From contig JAEVLN010000001.1 in assembly GCA_018350325.1 (NCBI GenBank), forward strand, positions 1,043,501 through 1,107,500: 64,000 nt of DNA, read 5' to 3'. Source of the DNA: Globodera rostochiensis (Eukaryota > Nematoda > Chromadorea > Rhabditida > Heteroderidae). Position 1 is the first letter of the stretch. Each line of letters begins with the position of its first letter. The notes under the pieces are model-generated. The model made no database searches, was not told where the DNA came from, and worked only from the letters and a program-made list of their open reading frames with translations. Below are positions 31,247 to 43,200 of the stretch, piece after piece. The position numbers were made by a program, and so were the translations under genes.

Positions 31247-33952
31247 CTAGTAGCGAGGGCGATAAAACAGAATCAAAAGGCAAAACAGAACAAAAATGAC
31301 AGCACAAAACACTGGCAACATGCCGCCAAAGGGGACCATCAAGGACAAATTGCCGCCAACGCGGACCAAGGACAAATTACCAACAATGCCAATGTAAACA
31401 ATCAACACATGGCCGTACAACAACGCAACAATGTCCAGCGATCTAGAGCGTGGCTGTAGGACCAAAATGGCCAACAATTCGACGAAGCACAAAAACGCAC
31501 CGCCAAAAATGAACCAATCATAGCTGCAAAATTGGGCAATTTGTCATTAAATTAGCCGAGAAACTCCTTGACCAGGGCGCCGCAGAGCCCGAACTCCCTG
31601 ACACTTTGGTGGGCCTTATCTCCAAAATGCCATCCCCATCCCCTCGAGGGATGAACTCTAATTATAGCATAAACAATTATTGCCACCTCATCAGTCGGAG
31701 GATGGACAGCAAATTTTATTTTTCAGATTTACCCTGGGGGGGTGGGGAGTGTGTTTGCGACTAAGCACCCATTAAAGACCAATAATTGTTGCAGAACCCA
31801 ACACTATTATTGATTGCTTCTTCTCACCCGTTGAGGCAAGCAGCTCCCAGATAGGACGCAATGCCAACACACAAAAGTGCCACATAACCAAAAAAGGCGT
31901 TAAGGTAAACGATCGCCATGTACTCCGGTATCAGCAGCCATGCACGACGCCAAAAGACCATCGAAAGCAGTCCAATCGAGCACAGAATCACTGATCCGCC
32001 GACGGTGCTCCAAATCGATCTAACGGGGGAGGGGAAGAAACCGGGGAAATCAGCGGGCGATGTCAACCGACGCTTTCAAAAAAATTTCTTGAAACCGAAA
32101 TTGAAGGCCCAATAATTTCGGAATTGGCTGACCCCTTAACCAAAGAATTTTGGTACCATTCGAAAGCACTAAGACTGTATATCAGGGATGGGCAAAATCG
32201 GAAAATAAAACCCGAAACCCGAAATTTCAGAAACCCCAAAAATCCGAAACGATTTAAAATCCGAAAACCCAAAAATCCCGAAATTTCCGAAACTCGAAAT
32301 CCGAAATTTTGCCCATCCCTGCTGTATAGGTATGCGCTATAATTAAAAAGAGTTAGACTGTTAGACTTAAACAAATTTGACTTAGCGCGGCAAGTTGGCA
32401 CAGGAAATTAGGCTTGTACAGATTTTAAGCTTTGCTTTTTTCTTAATGTCTAAGTTACTAACTGGATCGCGCCAAACGCGAACGCCTTCACCAAACTGTC
32501 CGGGTCCGTGCTTCACACATGCAGGGATGCCAAATTGCCCTTTATTAATGGCAAATGCCATTATTTTGAAAATTTGCCATTACATTTGCCATTTCTTGGA
32601 ACTTTGGGGAAAAAATCTCATTTTTTGAGGGAAAAATGAGAATTTGTCGGAGATAGTGCTCCTCGTACAATTTGAAGTTTTTGGTTGTAAATGTCTTAAC
32701 AATTCGAGACAAAAAAATCAAAATTTTCTCGGCGGCGCCTATGTGGCACCGCCGACCCCCCTCCCCTGAAGCAGAATTCTAAAAAAATGGGTTTTTTGAA
32801 ATTCGTTAAGAAAAATTGCCATTACAATGCCATTTCTTAGAAGCCGTTTGCCATTTTTTCTCGAAGGTGAGTTGGCATCCCTGGACACGTGCCCTTGCCG
32901 AACAAATTGAGGCCCAATTGAAAATGAGCGTCGGTTTTGCGTTTTAAAATATGCCCTCACAACAACAACAAACACTTACTGTCTGTCCACAACGCCAAAC
33001 AGTGCAAAAATGCCAAAATATCCAAAAAACAAAATTGACGCATATCGAAGACGATTTAGCTCCGATTCCCTGTCCAGATCAACACACAGTGCCCCCAATA
33101 CAATAAGGAACAGCAGCACAATCGTTGCTCCAATGACGGTCAAAACCCAACTGTCATGAGCACAAATATGTAGGAGGAGGGGGAATGTAATTGTAAATCG
33201 AAGGATTTTTTTTTGTTTTTGTTTTTTTTAAATCCGGGACTTAATTGGACTGTGAAAAGGTTCTTTTTAGTGGGAAAAGCGAACATTTTCTGGTGTCCCA
33301 ACCTCTGGGTTTTCAAAAATTATTTCGTGTTTCGGTGCCCGTCATTCTCTATGGAATTTTTGCGTAAAAATGCAAAAACTTGCCGAAATTCTGTCCAGGT
33401 GACGGTGTCATTGGGCACAGAGCTTGTCGATCTCTGAATTCATGCATTATGTTTTTTTCGTGTTTGGAATAGAATTGTCGGTCAATTCCGTAGGTTCAAT
33501 CGATTCAAAAAAATGCCTGGCCCATTGATCACAGCTTTAAGCTTTAAAAGGTTGGGAGGGGAGGCGGATTCGAGAGTATTCGGTTGACCGGGCCGATGTG
33601 CTCTAGACCAGTACACCACACATCCCAGCTTCAATAGAGCCGCTGGGATTGTTGAGCACTTACAGTAGTAGGTCGGTGTCCGGTACTTTCCGGATTTTTT
33701 GGTCCGAAAACCGAAATTACGGACCCAAAAATCGGATCCGGTTACATCCCTGGTCTGTACAAATCGGGCACAAACATGACCGGGGGGGGGGGGGACAATT
33801 TGAATCAGTGACAATAAAGCAACACTTACGGGGACCTGCTGCAGTTGAACCTCGGGGGAAGAAATCGTCTCTTTTGGCAAGACTTCGGCAGGGTTTACGA
33901 CGGCAATGGCAATCAAAATCAAAAATAACAATGGCACTGGACTGCGCAACAT
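31247..33952 (-). CDS. Unidentified multi-span membrane protein, family copy 2 (complete)
   Basis: Four exons: 33952-33830, 33150-32980, 32019-31828 and 31523-31247. I do not recognise the family. Exon 1 encodes a signal peptide (MLRSPVPLLFLILIAIAVVN) and a short luminal stretch ending LQLQQVP-like. Exon 2 has two spans (TIVLLFLIVLGALC and ILFFGYFGIFALFGVVDRQ). Exon 3 has two or three (VGGSVILCSIGLLSMVF, FFGYVALLCVGIASYLG). Exon 4 has three (FIFGGAFLCFVELLAIL, LIVYIGIVGNLSL, VFCAVIFVLFCLLILFY). The whole is about 250 residues with perhaps six or seven spans. All four copies in the window share exon structure and splice sites. Intron 2 is long because it carries two hAT-like MITEs (32183-32321, 32522-32883). 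Nearby upstream DNA (GATTTAAATATTATGCAAGT) is conserved among copies and may hold the promoter. Confidence 0.65.
32183..32321. mobile_element. 139-bp hAT-like MITE
   Basis: The ends are CAGGGATGGGCAAAAT and its inverse ATTTTGCCCATCCCTG. The flanks CTGTATAT and CTGTATAG agree at 7 of 8 positions as a target duplication. The interior is AAACCCGAAA / TTTCGGG-like. It sits in intron 2 of membrane-protein copy 2. Confidence 0.8.
32522..32883. mobile_element. 362-bp hAT-like MITE
   Basis: The ends are CAGGGATGCCAAATTGCC and, inverted, GTTGGCATCCCTG. The flanks CACACATG and GACACGTG match at 6 of 8 positions. The interior contains repeated ATTTGCCATT and the GC hairpin GGCGGCGCCTATGTGGCACC, also seen in the GTAGCC-family elements. 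Same intron as the previous MITE. Confidence 0.75.
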
Positions 33953-35060
33953 TTTTTCTGTTGTTTAATTAATGTGAAATTTTTTGAAGACACTTTTTGA
34001 TGGTGTTTGTTCGTTCCTCTAAAAATGCTTTGGTTAACCTTTGCAATCGCTGAATAAAAATTGACGCTTTCAACATCGAATCCGCCCCCATCCCCGTGGG
34101 GGTAAATGCACAATTTACAGCAAAACATTGACCAATTCTTTGTCTCCGATGTGTGAATGATTGGAGTTGGAAGAGGCGGCGGGTTGAGACGATCAGATAG
34201 AACGATTTAAATATTATGCAAGTTGGCCAACAGATGTTGGAGGAGGTGAAGGATGAACAGGACAAAGTTGGGGGAATGTGTAAAATTAAAGATTTTTGTT
34301 AAAGGAAATTGGGGAAGCCGTTCTGCTGATGAAATAAATACAATTCAAAGCGTTAGTGTAACAGCCGCTTTATCTATGCAAATCTCTTTAACCAGGTCAA
34401 AAGACGGCGCGACATTTTTCTTTTTTGTTGGCTGATTTTGGTAGGGCACGGATATTTAGGCACTAAAAATGCCAAAAATAGACGCCTAAAACGGTACCTT
34501 TCAGCAGTTCTGGGTACTGTACACAAATTCAAAAAATGTCAACTACAGTAATCACGCGGATCCCAACGCTAAAATCAAAAAATGTTCGGAATAAATGCTA
34601 TTTATCATTCATTAGATTCTAGTAAATAGGTGAGAGCAGGCAACCTTTTTAATCATTTTTTTTTAGAATAGATTTTTTCTGCAATTAAAAAATCCTTCTC
34701 TCTTCAAGGCCTATGCGCAAAAGAAAATAGCTTTTTGCCTAAAATCCGGGCCGGCTAATTAATCCTCTGATTCGTTCGTTCCTTTTTAAAAATGCTTTTG
34801 GTGACCGTCGTAAAAGCATTTGTAATTGCTGAATAAAAATTGGCTTTAAACATCGCACCCGCGGGGGGGGGGGGGATCCTCGTAAATGCACAACAATTTA
34901 TTCTCTCTCCGATGTGTGGAGAATGATTGGAAGATGAGGCTTCGGTGAGACGATCAGATAAAGCGATTTAAATATTATGCAAGTTGGCCAACAGATGTTG
35001 GAGAAGGTGGGAACAAAGTTTGAAGGGAATGTAAAAATTGTATAAAAATTTTTGTTAAAG
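33953..35060. promoter_or_regulatory. Duplicated upstream region of the membrane-protein family
   Basis: The region 5' of copy 2 (33960-34300) is repeated at 34760-35060 and again upstream of copy 3 (49540-49860). Shared landmarks are TGAATAAAAATTG, GACGATCAGATA and TTTAAATATTATGCAAGTTG followed by GCCAACAGATGT. Conservation in non-coding DNA suggests a recent duplication, a regulatory role, or both. Confidence 0.5.
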
Positions 35061-35218
35061 AAAATTATGGAATTTATTCATTCTGTCAGACTCATCCAGT
35101 GAGCAAAAAAAACAGTTGCCTCTGTTCAAATCCAGCAGGGCGGGGAGAACATTGACCACGGGGGACCCAAATCGACTGACCGGGCCGCTTTAATGTTGCA
35201 AAAATGATGAATGGTTAT

Positions 35219-35307
35219 TAGGGCTGTTCGAGACACGAAATTTACCAACAACTGAGACTCGAGACCGAGAAATGACCCCGATACTCGAGACCGAGACTCT
35301 CGAACAG
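35219..35307. mobile_element. 89-bp MITE
   Basis: TAGGGCTGTTCGAGACACG and GACTCTCGAACAG face each other, flanked by AATGGTTAT on both sides (35210-35218 and 35308-35316). The interior is GAGACTCGAGACC-type. A related decayed sequence lies near 8760 and 58740. Confidence 0.7.
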
Positions 35308-35569
35308 AATGGTTATGGAGGCAGCGGCTTGCAAAATTCAAAAAAGGGGTTGTTGTTTAAATGGATTCCCAAAGTTTGGGCAAAGCGTCTCCAAGTTATG
35401 GCCATAGGCCCCAACGGAAGAAATTTCGAAAATGCTAACGAATTTCAACCATTTTTTTGCCCATAAGCCGTAGTAATTTTCCAAAACTTGGTGATTTTCG
35501 TCAATTTCGAGCCGTTCGTCGCCCGGCACTTGCTCACCCTTTTTCTAAATTGGAATTAAATTGAGACTT

Positions 35570-35745
35570 TTTTGTTCGGTTTGGGAAATTCTGTTGAATT
35601 GTAATTCCTAATTTTGTTAAATATTGAATATTCCGTTTAATTTATTCTCTGATAAATTTTGTTAAATATTGAATATTCCAATTTATTCTCTGATAAAATA
35701 TGATTGAACTAAATTGGAATTAAATGCAAGCTTTTTAGCTCGATA
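35570..35745. repeat. Isolated relative of the 129-bp satellite unit
   Basis: It contains GGGAAATTCTGTTGAATT, CCTAATTTTGTTAAATATTG, a short internal duplication of ATTCTCTGATAAA, and GAACTAAATTGGAATTAAAT. These are the parts of the satellite array at 52921-57490 in the same order, with about 10% changes, and it is single-copy here. Confidence 0.85.
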
Positions 35746-37281
35746 CCTATTTTTAAATTTTTGGTGGCAAATCTCATCAACGCTTGTCTTTGAAATGTCT
35801 TTTAGACGTAATGATTTCACATAAAAAACTTTCGTGAAAAAACAACAATAAATCATACAACCCGAGACTCAATTTGTTAAGGCACTTTTACTCAACATTC
35901 AAAGATTTGCAACATAAATCGGCTGTTTTGTTCAGCTTCTGAAGCCTTTTATGTGCCCCGCCCTCAAGTCCAAGTGTCGAAAGGCTCCAGGGTCGAAAAG
36001 TCTGAGTGGGCTATTGGACATTTTGCTCACGGACATTCCGCCCATTGGACATTTCTTCGTCCAGTAGTGAAAAAAACGGACGTTTCGCCCATTTAATGGT
36101 TCAGATCCGAAAAAAATTAATACCAATCGATTCATCTTTTCCCATTTTATAGTCAGTGGACAACTGAGTCCCCACTCAAAAGACACTTCAGTCCCGGGTC
36201 TGTAACTCTTCAGAGAATGGTTACCCAACAAAATGTTTCGGATTCTTACATTGCAGACCGAGAGGAGGTCGATTGGTATATGTTTTGTTCGATATATTTT
36301 CCTTATTTTGTATTTTAATTTGTTTAGGCTTAGTTTAATTAAATAAATTAAAGGCTATTTGACCCGACTTCCAATTTTACACCAAACATTTGTCCATTTA
36401 TTTGCATTCAAACAAAAAATGTGAAATCCCGAAGGCGCCATTTCCGACTTATTTTTGTGAGTTGTGCCATTATTTTTGCAGCATTTTATGGCATTATTTC
36501 TTCAATAGATCGGTTGACATAAACCGCCGACCGTTTTGGGCACGGGCGGATAGGCTTAATGCGGCAATTAGATTAATTATCTGAGACGTTGGTTGCCTCA
36601 GGCTATGGCATCGATTGAATAGATATTTTCAAACGAATTTCAAAATTGAAATTTGGATAGCATTTTGGTGTTTTCCGTCTTTCCCCAAATCGGTTTTTAT
36701 TCCCAAAATGTTGCTTTTTGCACAATATTGTCATTCTGTCTCTCTTCCATCCCTTGTCAGAGAAAATCTCTCATTTTCCCTTATATTTTTTTCGTCGTCG
36801 TACGACAATTTTATGTAACGGAGCAGGAAGTAAATGTCCCCCCCCCCCGCCACCAACAACAATTGCATTTGTTTACAGGTCATTCATTCATTCCCTCTCC
36901 CCCATTTTGACCTGTCAATTCACTTTTTCTGCTGTTTTCTCCACAAATATTTGGCAAAAAGCTTCTCCGCCCCCAAAGTTCACCCGTTGGCATTTGTTGT
37001 TTTGTTTTAGTCCGAACTCACCGAAATTTGAGTATCTTGTCTTGATTGTGCATTAGCCGGTTAGCTCCTCAAAGTTGACAAAACCATAGGGGGATCAAAA
37101 ATCAAAAAAAATTATGGGTTTTTTCAACTTTGAAAAGCTGCATCTCAGCTCTTAGTTGTTGCCGCAGGCTAAAAATGATACCATTCGATTTCTCTCGTCG
37201 AGAAGAGTCGAATAAAGCAATAAATGATCAAATAAAATTCAGGCTCTAGATTTTTAACACATCGTTTTCTTTACAAATATA
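35746..37281. other. Gene-free stretch upstream of the SNTX-GTPase gene
   Basis: No gene is supported. About 35955-36060 holds a decayed copy of a transposon A-type end (CAAGTGTCGAAAGG, GGTCGAAAAGTCTGAGTG). About 36150-36250 is a dispersed repeat (GTGGACAACTGAGTCCCCAC, GACACTTCAGTCCCGGGTCT) whose reverse complement is at 63600-63725. Confidence 0.55.
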
Positions 37282-40200
37282 ATGACAAGTTCACCCAACA
37301 CCACCGACAGTGACCTGACATCAGACAAAGGCAAGAAATTGGGAACGTGTTCTAAAAATATTTTAGACAAATTTTAACCAAAAGGATCCCTCCTACCGTT
37401 TTGTGAAATTTTACTAAAAAAATTCACAAATTCGCATCTTTCAGTCCCCCTGTGTCCGAGTTTTGCACAGCCAGCTGAGGTGGTCGATGAACTCGCCGAG
37501 TTGGCTCATCAACAACAGACGAATTCGCCAACCCCAACTGAGAGCGGTTTCGACGTGGTGTCGAATGGTGATGGACAAAATGACGAAGGTAATGCACTCG
37601 CGAGACGTAAAATGTGCAGCCAACAATTTGTTGTAATGTTTGCAACATTCAGATGGCACTGAAATTGGAAATGGTGGCACTGAAGTTGGAAATGGTGGCA
37701 CTAAAATTGGAAATGATGGCACTAAAATTGGAAATGATGGCACTAAAGTTGGAAATGATGACACTGAAGTTGGAAATGATGGCACTAAAGTTGGAAATGA
37801 TGACACTGAATTTGGAAATGACCCCGTTGCGGCCACTCTTCAGCATGTAAGATTGTTGTTAATAAAATTAGGGAGGGGGAGTGGGATGGTATAAGCGACT
37901 TATTTATATGTAAAATGTCACAGAAGAGTTACATTCCTTTTAAAAAGCAGGACCAACTCAGTGAGCATCAACAGCATCCCACAGCAAATGGGCGACCACC
38001 GGAAAAGAAGAAATGTTTGGCGGCCCTGCAAGTCGAACGGAAGGACAAGTTGACCACCGATTGTCGAAATCTGCTGTACGAATTCTTCGAAACGGAAGCG
38101 GAACCATTGTCTGCTTCTGGTGATGAACACTGCAATCCGACGGTTGGCCACATGATGCAAACGCTTCTGCCAAAACATTTCACCATGTCTATGGAACAAC
38201 TGACGGAAATGTTTGATCGGCAATTGCAACTTCTGCACACCGAGTTCGGCGAGTTCTTCGACATTGCCCCGCGCGAATGGTGTGCTGAGCGGGTCAAAGA
38301 TCGTGGCAAGTACAAAGTGCTGCTTCACCCGAAATTGGACAACAACAGCGCCAGTCGTATTGTTGGCGCCGAAAAAAATGTGCCCGAAAACGTTGGAGCT
38401 GAACGTCTTTGTGATGATGGGGATGTGACGATGAGTGAACAACAGAATGCCAACAACGATTGCAAACCAATGTGAGTGGTGCCACGGCGCGGATAGGCTA
38501 ATTATAATTTCGTTCAAATTTAGCGATCGTTTTCTGCTGTCCGGAAGGGGCCATCTTGGCAATTTGTACAACGTGCTTTCGGACAACTTTGTCACTTCCA
38601 ATTATTTTGGACTCATGCGCTCCTATACAGAACAATGCGTGCAAACCCAGGAAAATGACATCATTGAGATTGACTTGGGCAGCTTGGAGGAATGCACCAA
38701 AATGTTGGGGACGGAGCAGAAGGTCGTCGTAATCGTTGGATGGGGAGGGGGCGTGGGGTTCGAAGCGGGCCACTACCGTCCCGGCCACTACCGTCCCGCC
38801 ACTACCGTCCCGGGCCACTACCGTCCCGGCCACTACCGTCCCGGCCACTACCGTCCCAACCAATTTTTTTGAAACGAAAAATGTGATATAAAATAAAATT
38901 ACATACATTTCGAATAGATTTTGGTATTTTGCATCTTTTTAAGCTTCTAATCGCATTTTTGAATAGTTTTTTTGCTTTTTTCGTTTCCTGTCTGAATCCC
39001 CCCCACAGCCAAATGTGTCTCGAATCCCTCAACGCTTGTTATGGAAGATTTTGCATTTTTGAAAAAATGTTCGAATTCGGGTCCGGGGTTCGGTATCAAA
39101 TTCGGATTCCACGTCCCCGAATCCCTTTTTCAACTGGGACGGTAGTGGCCGGGACGGTAGTGGGCCGGGACGGTAGTGGCCCGGGACGGTAGTGGCCGGG
39201 ACGGTAGTGGCGGGACGGTAATGACCCCTACTCGTGGGGTTGGGTTGAGACTCAAATGTCTTTTTTTGGGACTGAAATCCGCTTTTATAGATCCCGGTTT
39301 TCAAAATTTACAAATTTTTGTTTAACCCGGCAATTGGAAATAACATTTTGGTTGTGTTGATCTATGAGTCTTTTAGCTGAGTGTGATCAGTCGACTGGCG
39401 CGTCTTGACGATGTCTTCTGCCCTCTTGGACAATTTCTTTTGGCGGCAAGTCAAATAGTAGGACAGAACAATTCGTTTGGCATCATTCGAATTTCACCAA
39501 AAACGGTAAAATCGCATTATTTGTGCTTTTTTAATCGAAAACTGATCAGGAAATTTCGTTGAATCTGCACGACCCGGAAGTGCGCGACTCCGTGCTGCAG
39601 CAAAATCCTCCGAAAGATGCCACTCATTTTGTCGGGTCGACTTACTTCGGATCACTTGTCGCAGCAATTGTGACTTTTGACCAACAAACATTTGGCATGG
39701 AAACGGTGAAAAAGGTGCAAAAGAAAGAATGGGACAAAAACAGAAACATATTTTAAACAAATTTAAGCTTGCTATGGAGCATATTCGTGGCTGTCCAATG
39801 ACTCCTTTGGACACTGACACTCTCAGCTCTGTCCGGGTCAGCGTGTTCGTGGACCCGTCCATTGGCTCCGGCGGAACTGATTTGGTGCTTTTTAGCCATT
39901 GCGTTCATTTTATTGGTTGGGCTTTTCAGGAATTTTTGCATGGCCTCGACGTGTTTGTGGAATCAACTAAAAGAACCTTGAACGACGGGCTCGGCGGCGG
40001 TTATCCGATAAGCTTTTCGCTGATCCCACTTTCTGACATTATCGACGACGAATCATTGCACACATTTTTGCCCACTTCCGTAATCGGTGTGTTTTGTGCA
40101 AAATATGTAATTATCGAATCAATTAGTTGCAGATTATGGGCTAGTGGAGTGGATTCAGTCTTGTGCACAATTTGTGGAACATTTTGAGCTCGACTTGAGA

Positions 40201-43200
40201 AAGGCCGGCCAATCGCTAAAAGAAAATGCATTCAGTTTAAGGTCAGGATTATTCTAAAATTCATCATATTTAATAATATTTAAATTCAGCGTCCATCAGT
40301 GTGACGATTTGAGACAAATGTTCCAGCACTGTGAGAAGGAGAAAGCCGCAATCGATGATATGCTGCAGAATTGCATCATTAATTTGCGAAAGGGCCAAGG
40401 CATGGCGGAAGCCGAACGTTCAACGGAAGCATTGAAGCTTGCGGTCGAACAATTTGTGGAGTACAGGCGCGATCTGCTGAATCATTGTGATCAGATGTTG
40501 CAACCAAGAATGGAGATGCTACGGGAATTGGCCTCAAAAGGCAAACACACATTAGGGAGGGGGGGGGGGTGGGGATTCATCTCGAAGAGAGTAATTTTTA
40601 TCATTGTGAAGGTGTTCAATACATTGGACGTGGCAATCAACGGCTGGCGGATGTGCTGCTTGGCAACGGTGGCTCCAGCACCAACGCTTCTTCGACTTTG
40701 CACTTTGTCCTTCTGTACAGCGAGTTGCAAACAACTCCACCCGACGCTGTTGGTGGTTTGTCTTCTCAGCTCGACGGAGAACGATTCTATCGGCAATGTT
40801 TGGGCCAGCTTTACCAAATGGCTGGACGGGGCAAGAGCTGCATCTTTGTTGATTTGGATATTTTGGATGCCACGGCATACGAAGAATTGCCGCAAGGCAT
40901 TCTCGCATTGGACGGATTCCCGAACATTGGCAGTCGATTGATTAAAATGCGCGGCCATAAATTGCTGACGGCTGATTGTGTGACGGAGGAAGCGGAGAAA
41001 TTACAAATTTGCATTGCTCGAGTCAGTAAATGAATTTAAAGGATCATAAAGCAATAGCGAAATCTCCAGATTGAGAATTCTCAACGAACTCAAGTTGGAG
41101 CAGTACCTCCGAAGAAGACAGAACCATGCAGTTTGCCATGCCCCTGCTGCCAAGGCTATGGGGGTAAATGTCCGAGCGACGACTTTACGTGGGGCTGCGA
41201 TGACTGTGGCCAAACATTGGCCTTCATAAAAGAGGAGAATTTGAGTCAATCGCCCATGACTCATTTCTATTGCGCTTGTGGTGCCACACCGGTGGAGGAG
41301 TTCTCTTTTCGTTGTAACGATGTCGCTCATGGAAAGGAATTCAAGCACTTTGCATCGAAAATTGCATTGGGCAACGAATTGAAGAGAATGAACAACAAAG
41401 GGTTTTTAAACATTTTGTTGTTGGGCGAGACTGGCGTGGGCAAATCAACGCTGATCAATGCGATCGTCAATTATCTGAAGCATCCGACCTTTGAGGAAGC
41501 ACTTCAGGTGAGTGTGTATGTGATTTGGAAACTCTGACTCCCCCCCTATTTTTGTTTGAGTGATTCGATCAGATCGTTAGAATGGTAGACTCCTTGGATT
41601 TCCCAGATCATTTAAACAGCCCATGATTGTATAACAAATATTTGAACAGGCGGACGAAATTAAGTCAGTGATACCGGCCCGCTTCTGTACGGAGGAATAC
41701 GACGACGACGGGAAGTGTGTGCAAAAGGTGGTGGTGATTGGAGAGATGAGCAAAGACGAGTGCCTTGAACCTGGCAAATCACAGACCAAATGGCCAAATG
41801 CGTACATAACACCTTCGAAAGGTAAGTCATCAGAAGTGCGAGGTGTATTAACTTAAAAAGTTAATTCGCTAATGAGACGTTCAGTTGGGTACAAAATTCG
41901 TTTGATCGATGCGCCGGGCATTCTCGACACGGGCGGACCCGAAGAGGACGATTGGAACTTACACAAGACGCTCAGCTTCATCAGCGAATTGCCTGAACTG
42001 CATGCCATCTGCATTCTTCTGAAGCCGAACAGCACGCGCAGCAGCCTGGCATTCAAATACTGCATCAACGGACTGCTCACTTATTTGCACAAAAATGCCA
42101 TAGAGGTAGGGTAGTAAAGGTCCCGCAGATGGAAGGAAATGCCGTTTTTTATTTAGAATATCTTTTTTATGTGCACTAACGCGCGGGGATCCAACTACAG
42201 AATGGGTTCGTTCGTTTTGGGTGAACAAGGGAAGGACGGTTAATTAAAAAGAGAAGCATTTTAGGAAAAACGCGGGAATTGTTGCAAAAAATCCTGAATC
42301 CGATTGAAGCTGCGCTTAAAGTGGGGATTTACTGTTTAATTAATAATTATTAATTTGTATACTATAAAACAGAGAAAAAAATTTTAGCAAAGATTTGGCC
42401 GAATTAAGGTGCCCGAGCTTCTCTGCAAGAACAGAATTTACTGCCTGGACAATGAGGCGTTTGAGCATTTGTGTCTCATCAAAAAGGCCAACATTCGGTA
42501 CTCTGACGAAAGCATGGCCGATTTTTCGAGGAGTTGGACTCGGTCAGAACAGGAACTCCAGCGAATGTTCAAGTACGTGTCCACGTCGGTGGTGCCCCAC
42601 CGTATCTGGGACACCGTGTCGCTCAACAAGGCCTATCGGACCATCGTCGACTTGACTCACCCATTGGCGGCCATCTCCCAGCAAATCCAGGTGAAAAGTG
42701 TCACTCAATTTTCAGTGTCCATATTTGCGCACTTCATAGGACAACCTCAGCCGCATCAAAGACCATAAAGAATCCATCAGCAGAGGGGAACAGGATAAGA
42801 CAACCGAGCTCGTCTTGCACACCGTCCAGTTCGTTCCGCTGAACCACCCGCGCACCGTTTGCACTTCGGTTGGCATTTAAATTGTGTTTGAGTGGTCTAA
42901 TGGAACATCAAAGTGTCCAAAATTTTGCTCATGTTTGTTTTAAATCAGGATTGTTGCACTGAAGCGATAACAACTCATGCGGGACAAATTAAGCTGCACA
43001 GACGACACTGCCACGCGCACTGTTACTTGGAAAACATTATTCCGGGGGATATGCCCAATGAGTCGCTGAAGAATTGTGCTGCACTGGGTGGGAAGGATAA
43101 ATGCAACGTGAGTTTTTAAGGCATGGAACCGCTTGGGTTTTTTTCCCCGAATCTCATTTAGCCCCCCTATCCAATACTTTGAAAAAGGCCAAGAAGTGCA

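Noticed and set aside
33560..33645. tRNA-like sequence on the minus strand (TGGTCTAGAGCA box A, CTCGAATCC partial box B)
   Set aside because: The acceptor stem and box B do not pair well and the anticodon arm is unclear; at most a tRNA-derived relic, so not listed as a tRNA.
38690..38886. Arg/Pro/His-rich frames ([10 protein letters not shown])
   Set aside because: They are translations of the ACTACCGTCCC arrays of the inserted element.
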